In this document: positions 11,004-19,343 of the stretch, piece after piece
Position numbering within the stretch: position 1 is the first letter of the stretch
Layout of the letters: the number at the start of each line of letters is the position of its first letter
Assembly: GCA_938084175.1 (NCBI GenBank)
Contig: CALKDR010000009.1
Coordinates: 1 to 43,696 of the forward strand
DNA: 43,696 nt
Direction of reading: 5' to 3'
Source of the DNA: an uncultured Campylobacterales bacterium
GTDB taxonomy: Bacteria > Campylobacterota > Campylobacteria > Campylobacterales > Arcobacteraceae
The notes under the pieces: model-generated
Database searches by the model: none
The model's input: the letters and a program-made list of their open reading frames with translations, nothing else
What the model was told of the DNA's origin: nothing
Made by a program: the position numbers and the translations under genes

Positions 11004-11582
11004 ATGAAAAGAATTGGTATTTTAGCATCATATAATGGAAGTGGATTTGTAAAAATACAAGAAGCCATACAAGAGCATATTTTAGATGCACAAGTGATTG
11101 TAGTTATTTCTAATAACAGTAATGCCAAAGCTTTAAAAATAGCAGATGATATGCAAATACCAAATTTCTTGATAAATGAAAAAAAATATCCTAATGAAAA
11201 CATCGATGAAAAAATTGCAAATTTATTTAAAGAATTTAAATGTGATTTTATTTTTTGTTCTGGCTATATGAAAATGATTGGACCAAAATTAATTTCAACT
11301 TTTGATGAAAAAATAATAAATACACATCCTGCACTTTTACCTTCTATATACGGAGGAAAAGGAATGTATGGAAAATTTGTACATGAAGCGATTATAAAAA
11401 ATAAGGAAGCTAAATCAGGTGTAACAATTCATTTTGTAAATGAAAAATATGATGATGGAAAAATTATTTTGAAAAAAGAGCTTGAACTTTATGATAATGA
11501 AACTGTAGATTCTTTAGAAAATAGAATTAAAGATTTAGAAAATATTGCAATTATTGAGGCATTTAAAAAACTTCTAGCTTAA
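11004..11582 (+). CDS. purN: Phosphoribosylglycinamide formyltransferase
   Basis: PurN transfers a formyl group from 10-formyl-THF to GAR in purine synthesis. Catalytic residues are visible: N106 and H108 in INTHPALLPSIYGGKGMYG and the aspartate in NEKYDDGKII near residue 150, with SGVTIHFV before it. At 192 residues it is standard length. The N-terminal motif is ASYNGSGF rather than the commoner SGxGSNL form, a modest deviation in the phosphate-binding loop. TTAGGA lies before the ATG. It stands alone and converges with a periplasmic protein gene through a shared hairpin. Confidence 0.95.
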   Translation: MKRIGILASYNGSGFVKIQEAIQEHILDAQVIVVISNNSNAKALKIADDMQIPNFLINEKKYPNENIDEKIANLFKEFKCDFIFCSGYMKMIGPKLISTFDEKIINTHPALLPSIYGGKGMYGKFVHEAIIKNKEAKSGVTIHFVNEKYDDGKIILKKELELYDNETVDSLENRIKDLENIAIIEAFKKLLA

Positions 11583-11591
11583 AAAAGCTAG
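11574..11591. terminator. Shared terminator between purN and the periplasmic protein
   Basis: CTAGCTT and AAGCTAG flank a four-A loop. The left arm lies inside the last purN codons. On the minus strand the hairpin is followed by AAG and six T residues, so it is best as a terminator for the leftward gene, while serving purN weakly. Confidence 0.65.
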
Positions 11592-11603
11592 ATAGTCTTT
11601 AAC

Positions 11604-12056
11604 TTATTTAAATACAGCTGCTAATTCTTCAGCAGTTTCAATAAATTTAATATCAGAAACCTTCCCATCACTTATAGTATAAACAGTGATTTTATCATCT
11701 TTTGCAGTAAATGATTTACTTTGTTCTTCATCTACTAAAAGAATTGAAAATGGATACTTTTTCATTTTTGGTAATGCAATAAATTTTGAAATTAAACTTG
11801 GCATTCCTGAAATATCTGCTATATAATGAGCTTTGTTTGTTTCTAAGAAATTAGTATCTTTAGTTAAAAGGTACTCTCTTACTATAACACTAGTACTTCT
11901 ACTTTCTGCAACTAAAATAGTTTTTGCATCTGCAGAAATCTTGTGCATTTTTTCAAATTGATCTTTGATTTCAAATTTAGGTGTTGAATCACCAATGTTT
12001 AAAGCGTTTGCAAATGTTGCGACTAATAATAATGTTGAAAATAATAATTTTTTCAT
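11604..12056 (-). CDS. Secreted thioredoxin-fold-like protein
   Basis: A 150-residue protein with a clear Sec signal peptide (KKLLFSTLLLVATFANA, cleavage likely after residue 18). The mature start GDSTPKFEIKDQFEKMHKI resembles the opening strand of peroxiredoxin/TlpA-like thioredoxin folds, and SILLVDEE.. fits a later strand. There are no cysteines, so a redox role is unlikely. It recalls the YtfJ-type periplasmic proteins of unknown role, but that is tentative. The ribosome site TTAGGAG is strong. It is likely monocistronic, with a terminator shared with purN. Confidence 0.8.
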   Translation of the reverse strand: MKKLLFSTLLLVATFANALNIGDSTPKFEIKDQFEKMHKISADAKTILVAESRSTSVIVREYLLTKDTNFLETNKAHYIADISGMPSLISKFIALPKMKKYPFSILLVDEEQSKSFTAKDDKITVYTISDGKVSDIKFIETAEELAAVFK

Positions 12057-12143
12057 TTTTTCTCCTAAATTTTTTAAATTGCGAAATTCTACCTATAAAA
12101 AGTAAATAAAAGGTTAATCTAGAAAAAGATTTTCCAGTGATGT

Positions 12144-12533
12144 TTAAAGTATACTTATTTTTAGTTGTTCTAAGTGCTTAGTAATATTTTTATATATAGT
12201 CTCTAAATTTATTATTTTTGTCTCTATTTGATATCTTTCTTTTGCATTTGTATTTTTAAATGCTTGTTTAGCTTCCTCTAATTGTGTTGAAACTTTTTTT
12301 TGATAAGTTTTTAGAAGTTGAATCATTTCATCTAATGGTTTATTAAATTGGTCTCTTAAATAAACTACATAGACTGGAAAATCAATAAAATCTTTATAAG
12401 TAGAACTTTGAATAATATCTTTAAGTTTATCTTTATGATCAATGATTTTATTAATTTTTTGATAAAACTCATTATATTCATCTTCTATATGTTTGGAAAG
12501 ATCAAATATTTCACCTTTATTAAAAATAGTCAT
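12144..12533 (-). CDS. Coiled-coil protein of unknown function
   Basis: No family recognised. The 129 residues are highly charged and nearly all helical by composition, with heptad-like stretches at residues 13-45 and 75-127, so a cytoplasmic coiled coil is likely. The ATG at 12533 has only a weak A-rich leader. The frame remains open for 35 codons upstream (12534-12638) with convincing coding character but no ATG, GTG or TTG, and an AGGA ribosome-like site lies at that far end. The true start is therefore uncertain; the gene may begin at a non-standard codon or have lost its original start. Confidence 0.65.
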   Translation of the reverse strand: MTIFNKGEIFDLSKHIEDEYNEFYQKINKIIDHKDKLKDIIQSSTYKDFIDFPVYVVYLRDQFNKPLDEMIQLLKTYQKKVSTQLEEAKQAFKNTNAKERYQIETKIINLETIYKNITKHLEQLKISIL

Positions 12534-12689
12534 CTTTTCATTTAGCTGTAAATAAATGTCTTTAAAAACTAATAGCTCTTTATCTATTTTTGTAACTTCT
12601 TGTTCTTCTTTATTTAATGTAGTTAACTTATAATATTCCTAATTTTATTTAGATAAATTATATATAAAAAATAATTAAAATAAGTATAT

Positions 12690-13301
12690 TTATTTTGAAA
12701 GGGTCGGAAGATGCCATTTTTGGTAGTAAGCAAGTAGACGAAGTGCTACACCAAATAAAAACACAGCAATTAGTGAAGGAATACTTTGTAAATTAAATAT
12801 ATGTAAAGCATAAGTAACAAGTCCAACTATAATTGCAACCGTTGCATAAAACTCAGATACCAAAATAGAAGGAACTCTATTTATCAAAATATCTCTAATA
12901 GTTCCACCACCAACAGCTGTTATAAATGCAAGTATTAAAACACCTAAAAAGTTAAACTCATTTTCAATTGCAACAAGTGCACCTGTAATTGCAAAAGAGA
13001 CTAATCCAACTGCATCAGAGATTATGAAAGCGGTTTTACTCTCTAAATCATCACTTTTATGTAGTTTTAAAATTAGTGCTATTATCACAGTTGCAATTAC
13101 AAGAATTACAGGTAGAGTATCTGTAAATACATATGGAGTTTTTGAAGCTAAAACATCTCTTGTCATTCCGCCACCAAGTGCTGTTAAAAATGCAGAGATA
13201 AAAACTCCAAGTATATCAAGTTTATAATGTACTGCTATTAGAAATCCACTCAATGCAAAACAAATTATCCCTATAAAGTCAGCTATTTCTAATGCACTCA
13301 T
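12690..13301 (-). CDS. TRIC-type cation channel family protein (UPF0126)
   Basis: A seven-helix inner-membrane protein of 203 residues built of two repeats. Each repeat carries the family signature: LTALGGGMTRDVLASKTPYVF near residue 40 and ITAVGGGTIRDILINRVPSIL near residue 127. The GGGxxRD motif forms the pore kink in prokaryotic TRIC channels; Escherichia coli YicG belongs to this group and has also been discussed as a glycine transporter. Potassium or glycine movement is therefore the likely role, without certainty about substrate. AAGG precedes the ATG. It may be its own unit. Confidence 0.92.
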   Translation of the reverse strand: MSALEIADFIGIICFALSGFLIAVHYKLDILGVFISAFLTALGGGMTRDVLASKTPYVFTDTLPVILVIATVIIALILKLHKSDDLESKTAFIISDAVGLVSFAITGALVAIENEFNFLGVLILAFITAVGGGTIRDILINRVPSILVSEFYATVAIIVGLVTYALHIFNLQSIPSLIAVFLFGVALRLLAYYQKWHLPTLSK

Positions 13302-13353
13302 TAATTACCTTGTTTTAGTTTTTATTATTATACTAAAAAATTAATCAGTTTTG

Positions 13354-14271
13354 TTAAAAAATTGATAAACCCGTTTTAGTAGTAAATAATTCTAAAGCTT
13401 TTGTACCAATAAATGAATTACCTTGTTTATTTAAATTTGGAGAATAAACACTAATTGACATTTTATTTGGAACAATTGCAACAATTCCACCCCCAACACC
13501 ACTTTTTCCAGGAAGTCCAACTTTATATGCAAAATCTCCTGATGCATCGTAATGACCACATGTAAGCATAAGTGAATTTATTCTTTTTGCTTTAGCTTGA
13601 TTTATTAATGCTTTATTTGTAAAAGGGTTTATTCCATGATTTGCCAAAAAAAGCACAGAGTTTGCTAATTGTTCGGTATTCATTTCAATTGAACATTGTT
13701 TAAAATATGTTTGTATTACATCGTTTATATGATTATTGATGTTTTTGTAGCTTTTCATCATGTTAATTAAAGCCATATTCATATATCCATGTTCTAATTC
13801 GGATTTAAAAACTTCACTATCAAATGTAATTGAATAATCATTTGCAGCAGTACGAATAAAATCTAAAATATAATCAAAACTATTTTCATGATATTTTGAA
13901 AGTAGGGAATCTGTAGTTACAATTGCTCCTGCGTTTATAAAAGGGTTTCTAGGAATACCATTTTCATATTCTAATTGAACTAATGAATTAAAAGGATCAC
14001 CTGAGGGTTCATGTCCTACTCTTTTATATAAATCTTTTCCATACAGCTGTAAAGCTAGGGTAAAAGTAAAAACTTTTGAAATACTCTGAATCGAAAACTT
14101 TGTTTGTGTATTTCCAACATTATATGCAGTTCCATCAATAAGTTTAATACTCATAGCAAATTGCTTAGGATTTATTTTTGCAAGTGCAGGAATATAATCT
14201 GCTATTTCACCTTCATCATAAAAGGGTTCAATTTCATCTTTAATTTCATTAATAATATTTTGGTAGTTCAT
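13354..14271 (-). CDS. glsA: Glutaminase
   Basis: Glutaminase hydrolyses glutamine to glutamate and ammonia. This serine-dependent, beta-lactamase-fold enzyme shows S63-I-S-K66 (the SxxK nucleophile motif), RNPFINAGAI near residue 125, and GDFAYKVGLPGKSGVGGGI near residue 240, which all match the family. At 305 residues it is typical. The ribosome site is weak. It lies 35 bases after the unknown membrane protein and could be co-transcribed with it. Confidence 0.96.
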   Translation of the reverse strand: MNYQNIINEIKDEIEPFYDEGEIADYIPALAKINPKQFAMSIKLIDGTAYNVGNTQTKFSIQSISKVFTFTLALQLYGKDLYKRVGHEPSGDPFNSLVQLEYENGIPRNPFINAGAIVTTDSLLSKYHENSFDYILDFIRTAANDYSITFDSEVFKSELEHGYMNMALINMMKSYKNINNHINDVIQTYFKQCSIEMNTEQLANSVLFLANHGINPFTNKALINQAKAKRINSLMLTCGHYDASGDFAYKVGLPGKSGVGGGIVAIVPNKMSISVYSPNLNKQGNSFIGTKALELFTTKTGLSIF

Positions 14272-14306
14272 AATAAAAGCTTATTAGCTTTTAACATAAG
14301 AAATAC

Positions 14307-15209
14307 TTAAAAAACAAGTAATTGATTAATTGCTATACCTAATCCTAATCCAGAAGCAAGCCAGCCTATAAAAATCATATATAAAGATATTGTTTTTAAA
14401 TCTTTTTGTAAAAGGTCTTGAATGATTGTAATATTGTAGTATGAAATAACAAAGGGATAAACTATACTCAAAATAAAAGACTCTTGTAGAAAATAAGATA
14501 TATAGCTTAAAACAAAAAGACTAAGAATAAAAATTTCTTTTTTCTTTTTTTCAAATTGATATTTAAGCGCAAAAGCAATTCCTAATAAATGAAATAAAAC
14601 AATTTCAAAAGTGTATCCATCTCTCCAAATAGAGATAAGAGTATGTCTAGATAAAGTTTCAAATAATGAGGCATCTAAGAAAACCCAAAATGACATTATA
14701 AATAAGGAGTGATTGTTATAGTTTTTTTGCTGTATTATTTTTTTTGGTAAATTAAAACTTGAAAATAGAGCTATAAAACTAAGAAAAAGAGCCAATTCTT
14801 TTCTATTTTCTACATCATATGTAAATAATAATGTGGCTAATGTATAAGAAATAGCTAGGGCAATTCCTAATTCAACAAAGCTTAGTTTTTTTAATTCTTT
14901 TATTAGTAAAGGGGCTAATGCACCAATACTTATACCAAGAATAAGAAGTAAAACATATGAAAAATTAGGGTAAAAAAAACTTATGATTACTTGTAAACTT
15001 AGGAAAAAAAATATTTTACTTTTATTAGAAAAGTTTAATAAAAAGCATAACAAAGATCCTAAAATTCCACCAATTGGTAATAATATTATTTGTGATATAT
15101 TTGAATTGAAATGTTCAATTATTCCTGTTTGTGCGATTAATAAATAGTATGATAATTCAGCTGATGCAAAAAGAATTAAAAATAATCTTTGTATAAATTG
15201 TTTTTGCAT
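14307..15209 (-). CDS. Polytopic membrane protein of unknown function
   Basis: A 300-residue protein made almost wholly of hydrophobic segments, about ten likely membrane helices, with short basic loops such as KKIIQQK and EKKKKE. The pattern recalls half or degenerate major-facilitator proteins, with a glycine-rich LLPIGGILGSLLCFLL segment near residue 45 and GWLASGLGLGIA near the end, but I cannot assign a family or substrate. It precedes glsA on the same strand, which could hint at amino acid exchange; this is only positional inference. Confidence 0.75.
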   Translation of the reverse strand: MQKQFIQRLFLILFASAELSYYLLIAQTGIIEHFNSNISQIILLPIGGILGSLLCFLLNFSNKSKIFFFLSLQVIISFFYPNFSYVLLLILGISIGALAPLLIKELKKLSFVELGIALAISYTLATLLFTYDVENRKELALFLSFIALFSSFNLPKKIIQQKNYNNHSLFIMSFWVFLDASLFETLSRHTLISIWRDGYTFEIVLFHLLGIAFALKYQFEKKKKEIFILSLFVLSYISYFLQESFILSIVYPFVISYYNITIIQDLLQKDLKTISLYMIFIGWLASGLGLGIAINQLLVF

Positions 15210-15312
15210 TAATACTCCTTTGATATTGTATCTCTAAAAAGTAAAAATTCATAATTTTTTATTTAATTAATATTAAATCTGAAAACGTAGCTTAAATTAA
15301 GCAAACTTTTAG

Positions 15313-15318
15313 TATAAT
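15313..15318 (+). promoter_or_regulatory. typA promoter -10 box
   Basis: TATAAT within TTTTAGTATAATCCG lies 72 bases before the typA start. It repeats the 14-base string found upstream of the fqrB-like gene. Confidence 0.65.
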
Positions 15319-15332
15319 CCGCGAAATTAATA

Positions 15333-15362
15333 GAAAAAATTTTTATTTGTATAAATTTTTTC
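15333..15362 (+). promoter_or_regulatory. Leader hairpin upstream of typA
   Basis: GAAAAAATTT and AAATTTTTTC form a 10-bp stem with a 10-base loop in the untranslated leader. An overlapping GCGAAA/TTTCGC pairing (15321-15326 with 15359-15364) could close a larger structure. Its strength is low because it is nearly all A-T, so it could act as a temperature-sensitive leader; that is inference. Confidence 0.4.
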
Positions 15363-15389
15363 GCAAAATAACTGATAAGAAGAGATCCA

Positions 15390-17204
15390 ATGAGAGATAT
15401 TAGAAATATTGCGGTAATCGCACACGTTGACCACGGTAAAACTACATTAGTAGATGAATTATTAAAACAATCAGGTACTTTTACTGCTCACCAAGAAGTA
15501 GATGAAAGAGTTATGGATAGTAATGATATTGAAAAAGAAAGAGGAATTACAATTCTTTCTAAGAATACTGCTATTGATTATGAAGGTGTTAGAATTAACA
15601 TTATTGATACTCCAGGCCATGCTGACTTTGGTGGAGAAGTTGAACGTGTTCTTAAAATGGTTGATTGTGTACTTTTATTAGTAGATGCTCAAGAAGGTGT
15701 TATGCCTCAAACAAAGTTTGTTGTAAAAAAAGCTTTACAATTAGGTCACAGACCAATTGTTGTTATTAACAAAATTGATAAACCAGGTTCTGATGCTGAT
15801 AGAGTTGTTGATGAAGTATTTGACCTGTTTGATCAAATGGGTGCTAATGAAGAACAATTAGAATTCCCAGTTGTATACGCAGCAGCAAGAGATGGTTACG
15901 CAAAATTATCTTTAGATGAGCCAAATGAAAATTTAACTCCATTATTCCAAACTATTTTAACTGAAGTACCTAAACCAAAAGGTAGCGATGAAAATGGTCT
16001 TCAATTACAAGTATTTACACTTGATTATGATAACTTCATTGGAAAAATTGGTATTGCTAGAATCTTTAACGGTACTATTTCTATGGGTGAAACTGTAACT
16101 TTAGTTAAAGCTGATGGTGAAAAACTTAAAGGTAGAGTTACTAAACTTATTGGATTTAAAGGTGTTGATAGATTTGATATTAAGACTGCTGGTACTGGTG
16201 ATATTGTTGCTGTTGCTGGTTTTGAAACTATTGATGTTGGAGATTCACTTTGTGATCCTGCAAACCCAATGCCTTTAGATCCTATGCATATTGAAGAGCC
16301 TACATTATCTGTAACATTTGCAGTAAATGACTCTCCATTAGCTGGTCAAGAAGGTAAATATGTAACATCAAATAAAATTGATGAAAGATTAACTGCTGAA
16401 ATGAATACTAATATTGCTATGAATTATGAGCAAATTGGTGAAGGTAAATTCAAAGTTAACGGTAGAGGGGAATTACAAATTTGTATCCTTGCTGAAAACA
16501 TGAGAAGAGAAGGATTTGAATTCTCAATTGGAAGACCAGAAGTAATCGTTAAAATCGAAGATGGTGTTAAATTAGAGCCATTTGAGCATCTTGTTATTGA
16601 TACACCAGATGAATTTTCAGGTTCAATTATTGAGAAATTAGGAAAAAGAAAAGCTAATATGACTAACATGGTACCAATGGGTTCAGGTTATACAAGATTA
16701 GAGTTTGAAATTCCTGCACGTGGATTAATCGGTATTAGAACAGAATTCTTAACTGAAACTAAAGGTGAGGGTGTTATGAACCACTCATTCTTAGAATTTA
16801 GACCTCACTCAGGTGTTGTTGAATCTAGAAAATACGGAGCATTAGTTTCTATGGAAGCTGGTGAAGCTGTTGGTTATTCAATTTTCAACTTACAAGATAG
16901 AGGGATTATGTTTATTAAACCTCAAGATAAGGTTTATAACGGAATGGTAGTTGGTCAACATGCTAAAGGGAATGATTTAGATATCAATCCTATTAAAGCT
17001 AAACAACAATCAAACGTTAGATCTTCAGGTGCTGATGAAGCTATTAAGCTTATTCCACCAAGAAAGATGTCTTTAGAAAATGCACTAGAGTGGATTGAAG
17101 AGGATGAGCTTGTTGAAGTTACTCCTATTTCTGTAAGAGTAAGAAAAAGAGATCTTGATCCAAACGTTAGAAAAAGAACTGCAAAAAAGACTAAATTTGC
17201 TTAA
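15390..17204 (+). CDS. typA: Ribosome-associated GTPase TypA/BipA
   Basis: TypA is a translational GTPase related to EF-G and LepA that aids 50S assembly and stress or cold growth. All GTPase motifs are present: [18 protein letters not shown] and NKID within the first 130 residues. The rest shows EF-G-like domains II, III and V, and the TypA-specific C-terminal region ending [13 protein letters not shown]. The 604-residue length is normal. The start follows AAGAAGAGATCC. Codon use is richer in C and G than in neighbouring genes, as expected for a highly expressed protein. Confidence 0.97.
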   Translation: MRDIRNIAVIAHVDHGKTTLVDELLKQSGTFTAHQEVDERVMDSNDIEKERGITILSKNTAIDYEGVRINIIDTPGHADFGGEVERVLKMVDCVLLLVDAQEGVMPQTKFVVKKALQLGHRPIVVINKIDKPGSDADRVVDEVFDLFDQMGANEEQLEFPVVYAAARDGYAKLSLDEPNENLTPLFQTILTEVPKPKGSDENGLQLQVFTLDYDNFIGKIGIARIFNGTISMGETVTLVKADGEKLKGRVTKLIGFKGVDRFDIKTAGTGDIVAVAGFETIDVGDSLCDPANPMPLDPMHIEEPTLSVTFAVNDSPLAGQEGKYVTSNKIDERLTAEMNTNIAMNYEQIGEGKFKVNGRGELQICILAENMRREGFEFSIGRPEVIVKIEDGVKLEPFEHLVIDTPDEFSGSIIEKLGKRKANMTNMVPMGSGYTRLEFEIPARGLIGIRTEFLTETKGEGVMNHSFLEFRPHSGVVESRKYGALVSMEAGEAVGYSIFNLQDRGIMFIKPQDKVYNGMVVGQHAKGNDLDINPIKAKQQSNVRSSGADEAIKLIPPRKMSLENALEWIEEDELVEVTPISVRVRKRDLDPNVRKRTAKKTKFA

Positions 17205-17232
17205 TAGAAATTAGATTTTTATCTATTTTTAT

Positions 17233-17267
17233 AAAGGGAAGGGCTTTTTGCTCTTCCCTTTTTTTTT
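17233..17267 (+). terminator. typA terminator
   Basis: AAAGGGAAG pairs with CTTCCCTTT, extended by a short inner stem, with a T-rich loop and at least seven trailing T residues. This is one of the strongest intrinsic terminators in the window. Confidence 0.9.
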
Positions 17268-17350
17268 ACAAAATTTTTAGACAAAAGGGTTTATATGTCC
17301 AATATGTTGGCATTTAGGATTAGACAAATTATATTTAACACAAAAAAATA

Positions 17351-17380
17351 ATAGGAGATTTTTTCTCCTATAAAAAGGAG
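17351..17380 (+). promoter_or_regulatory. Hairpin next to a strong ribosome site
   Basis: ATAGGAGA (17351-17358) and TCTCCTAT (17364-17371) form a perfect 8-bp stem with a five-T loop. The true ribosome site AAGGAG follows at 17375-17380. The CTCC arm can pair either with the first GGAG or with the ribosome site, so two exclusive structures are possible, one hiding translation of the small ORF. Confidence 0.5.
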
Positions 17381-17385
17381 AAAAA

Positions 17386-17481
17386 ATGGAAGATTTTAAT
17401 ACAAACATCAAAGATTATATTATTGTAATTGCTATTGAGTTTATTACAATTGTTACTAGTTTTGCTTTTATAGTAAAATAA
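17386..17481 (+). CDS. 31-residue predicted membrane peptide
   Basis: A short open frame starting at ATG 17386 with a perfect AAGGAG five bases upstream. It encodes a peptide with an acidic, polar N-terminus (MEDFNTNIKD) and one hydrophobic helix of about 18 residues (YIIVIAIEFITIVTSFAFIV) ending in a single lysine, the classic shape of a single-span small membrane protein. The ribosome site, composition and tidy stop argue for a gene. It lies between the typA terminator and the TPP riboswitch that controls the SSS transporter. A role as a small subunit or regulator of that transporter is possible but unproven. Confidence 0.6.
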   Translation: MEDFNTNIKDYIIVIAIEFITIVTSFAFIVK

Positions 17482-17521
17482 GTTTATTTTGATAATTAAT
17501 CTTAATTACACTAAAATGCAT

Positions 17522-17604
17522 CACAAGCTTTAGGGGTGTCGAAAGACTGAGAATATACCCTTATTACCTGATCTAGTTAGCACTAGCGTAGGAAAAAGTT
17601 ATCT
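17522..17604 (+). promoter_or_regulatory. TPP (THI-element) riboswitch
   Basis: The element carries the conserved THI blocks in order: GGGGTG at about 17533, ACTGAGAATATACCC (the CUGAGA core), ACCTGATCTAGTTAG and CACTAGCGTAGGAA. These form the pyrimidine-binding and pyrophosphate-binding arms of the thiamine pyrophosphate aptamer. The outer stem can be built from CTTT near 17528 and AAAG near 17594. It ends about 60 bases before the SSS transporter start, so thiamine pyrophosphate probably represses that gene. I cannot see a clear terminator in the expression platform; control of translation is therefore likelier. Confidence 0.95.
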
Positions 17605-17662
17605 TTAAGACATACTTCTTTAATTTTATACTTTAGCTTAAATCACATTTTCAAGGATTTAC

Positions 17663-19072
17663 ATGTCAACTATGACAGTTTTTATGGCTTTAGGTACATC
17701 AATTTTTTTATTTTTAGCCTTTGCATTTTATTCATATAAAAAAGCAAAAAATTCAGACGATACAATTGTAGTTTATAAAAATGCAATTACATCAAGTTTA
17801 GGTGTTTCAACACTAACTGCATCAGCTTTAGGAGTTTGGATACTTTTTTCACCTGCTTCTTCTGCTTTATGGGGAGGAATGGCTAGTGTTTTTGGTTATG
17901 CACTAGCTTCAACTTTACCTCTTGTAACTTTAGCTTTCGTTGGTTTAAAAATAAGAAAATATTTACCAAATGCAAGCTCATTAATAGAATATACAGAAAT
18001 AAAATTAGGAAAGTCATATAAAAACTTGTTATTAGTTTCTACAGTTTTTTATATGTTTATTTTTCTTTGTGCTGAAATGACGGCTGTTTCAAAAGTACTT
18101 GAATCATATGCTGGATTATCTTTAGGAACAGGTGCTCTTATTATTTTACTAGCAACTGCTTCATACTCTTTATTAGGTGGTTTAAGACTATCTATTAAGA
18201 CAGATATTGCACAATTTATACTTATTATCGTAGTTTTAATTTTAATGTTTGCAGCCTTCCCCTGGAAGCAAAGTATTGAGACATTAGACTTTACTAAAAC
18301 ATTCGTAAGTGATTTCTCTGATTTTAATAAAATAGCATTTGGACTTACTTTAATTATTGCAGTTTTATGTACTGAGGTTTTTAATCATGTTTCTTGGCAA
18401 AGAGTATATGCACTAAAAGAAAATGCGATTAAAAAATCTTTTATTATTTCAGCAGCTATAGTTTTTGTAGTAATTTTTACTTTAGGATTAGCAGGTTTAT
18501 ATGCAAAAAGTACAGGTTTATTAGGTTCTGATGCAAATCTAGCTTTATTTGATTTATTACAATTAAGTAATCCTATAATGATTTTTATTTTAATAGCTTT
18601 TGTTGTTTCACTTGTATTATCATCTTCTGATTCACTGTTAAATGCAATTGCATCTTTAAGTGTTTTAAATAAAAAAGAGAATAAAAACACTATTAAAATT
18701 TATCGTTTTGTAATCATACTTACGTGTTTTCCTGTTTATTATATTGCTTCAAAAGGTTATGATGTATTTTATTTATTTTTACTTGCTGATTTATTATGTT
18801 GTGCTTTAATAGGACCAGCTATTTTTTCTATTTTTGGTAAAAGAGAGTATAAAAATGCCTTCTTAATTGGAATTATATCAATTATTATTGGTTTTATTCT
18901 TTTCCCTGGTATTAACTTTACTGATGGAATGCTTGTTTCTATTTTGGGTGGAGCTTCTGAAGTAAATGCATTTTGGGGAACAAATCAACTTTTTGTATCA
19001 TTTGCACTTACAGTTTTTATTTCATTTGTTTTAACAATGATATTCTCAAAAGAAAAAGAGATAATTTCATAA
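17663..19072 (+). CDS. TPP-regulated sodium:solute symporter (ThiV-like)
   Basis: A 469-residue inner-membrane protein of the SSS family with about 13 helices. The helix-8 sodium-site pattern LSSSDSLLNA near residue 315, GGLRLSIKTDIAQF near 173, and the opening GVSTLTASALGVWILFSPAS all fit the family. Control by a TPP riboswitch makes thiamine or a thiamine precursor (HMP, or a degradation pyrimidine) the likely cargo. SSS-type carriers under THI elements have been named ThiV in comparative genomics. The gene stands alone after the riboswitch. Substrate is inference; the family and regulation are visible. Confidence 0.88.
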   Translation: MSTMTVFMALGTSIFLFLAFAFYSYKKAKNSDDTIVVYKNAITSSLGVSTLTASALGVWILFSPASSALWGGMASVFGYALASTLPLVTLAFVGLKIRKYLPNASSLIEYTEIKLGKSYKNLLLVSTVFYMFIFLCAEMTAVSKVLESYAGLSLGTGALIILLATASYSLLGGLRLSIKTDIAQFILIIVVLILMFAAFPWKQSIETLDFTKTFVSDFSDFNKIAFGLTLIIAVLCTEVFNHVSWQRVYALKENAIKKSFIISAAIVFVVIFTLGLAGLYAKSTGLLGSDANLALFDLLQLSNPIMIFILIAFVVSLVLSSSDSLLNAIASLSVLNKKENKNTIKIYRFVIILTCFPVYYIASKGYDVFYLFLLADLLCCALIGPAIFSIFGKREYKNAFLIGIISIIIGFILFPGINFTDGMLVSILGGASEVNAFWGTNQLFVSFALTVFISFVLTMIFSKEKEIIS

Positions 19073-19101
19073 AAAATTGTTAATATAAATATAATTGAAA
19101 T

Positions 19102-19235
19102 TATCCCAAATCTTTGGGAAAGGAGAAATGTATAACCCAGTTAGCAATGACTGGGTTGTATCTTACTGTTGGTATAGGAAGAGAACACAAATATGTAACT
19201 GTCTGAAATCAAGTTTATTAATCAGTCTTTTATAG
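19102..19235 (+). ncRNA. Possible structured small RNA or leader downstream of the SSS gene
   Basis: TATAAT at 19090-19095 is followed at the right distance by TCCCAA/TTGGGA (19104-19119), then AAGGAG, an ATG at 19128 and a perfect hairpin AACCCAGT (19134-19141) / ACTGGGTT (19150-19157). The ATG opens a 35-codon frame with three cysteines (MYNPVSNDWVVSYCWYRKRT and on), but its ribosome site is only two bases away, which is too close. I read the region as a likely small structured transcript with doubtful coding. No intrinsic terminator is evident. It matches no riboswitch or RNA class I know. Confidence 0.35.
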
Positions 19236-19343
19236 TATATATTTAAAATTTGAATAAAAAATCAAAACTGATATAAGTCTTATGAAATTCATAGGGAAAT
19301 TATATACATTAATGATTAATGAATATTAAACAAAAAGTTAAGA

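Noticed and set aside
18385-18690. 101-codon minus-strand frame inside the symporter
   Set aside because: Shadow of the SSS coding sequence, which carries family motifs throughout.
19128-19235. 35-codon Cys-containing frame as a firm gene
   Set aside because: The AAGGAG lies only two bases from the ATG and the frame overlaps a strong hairpin; it is kept only as part of a possible RNA.
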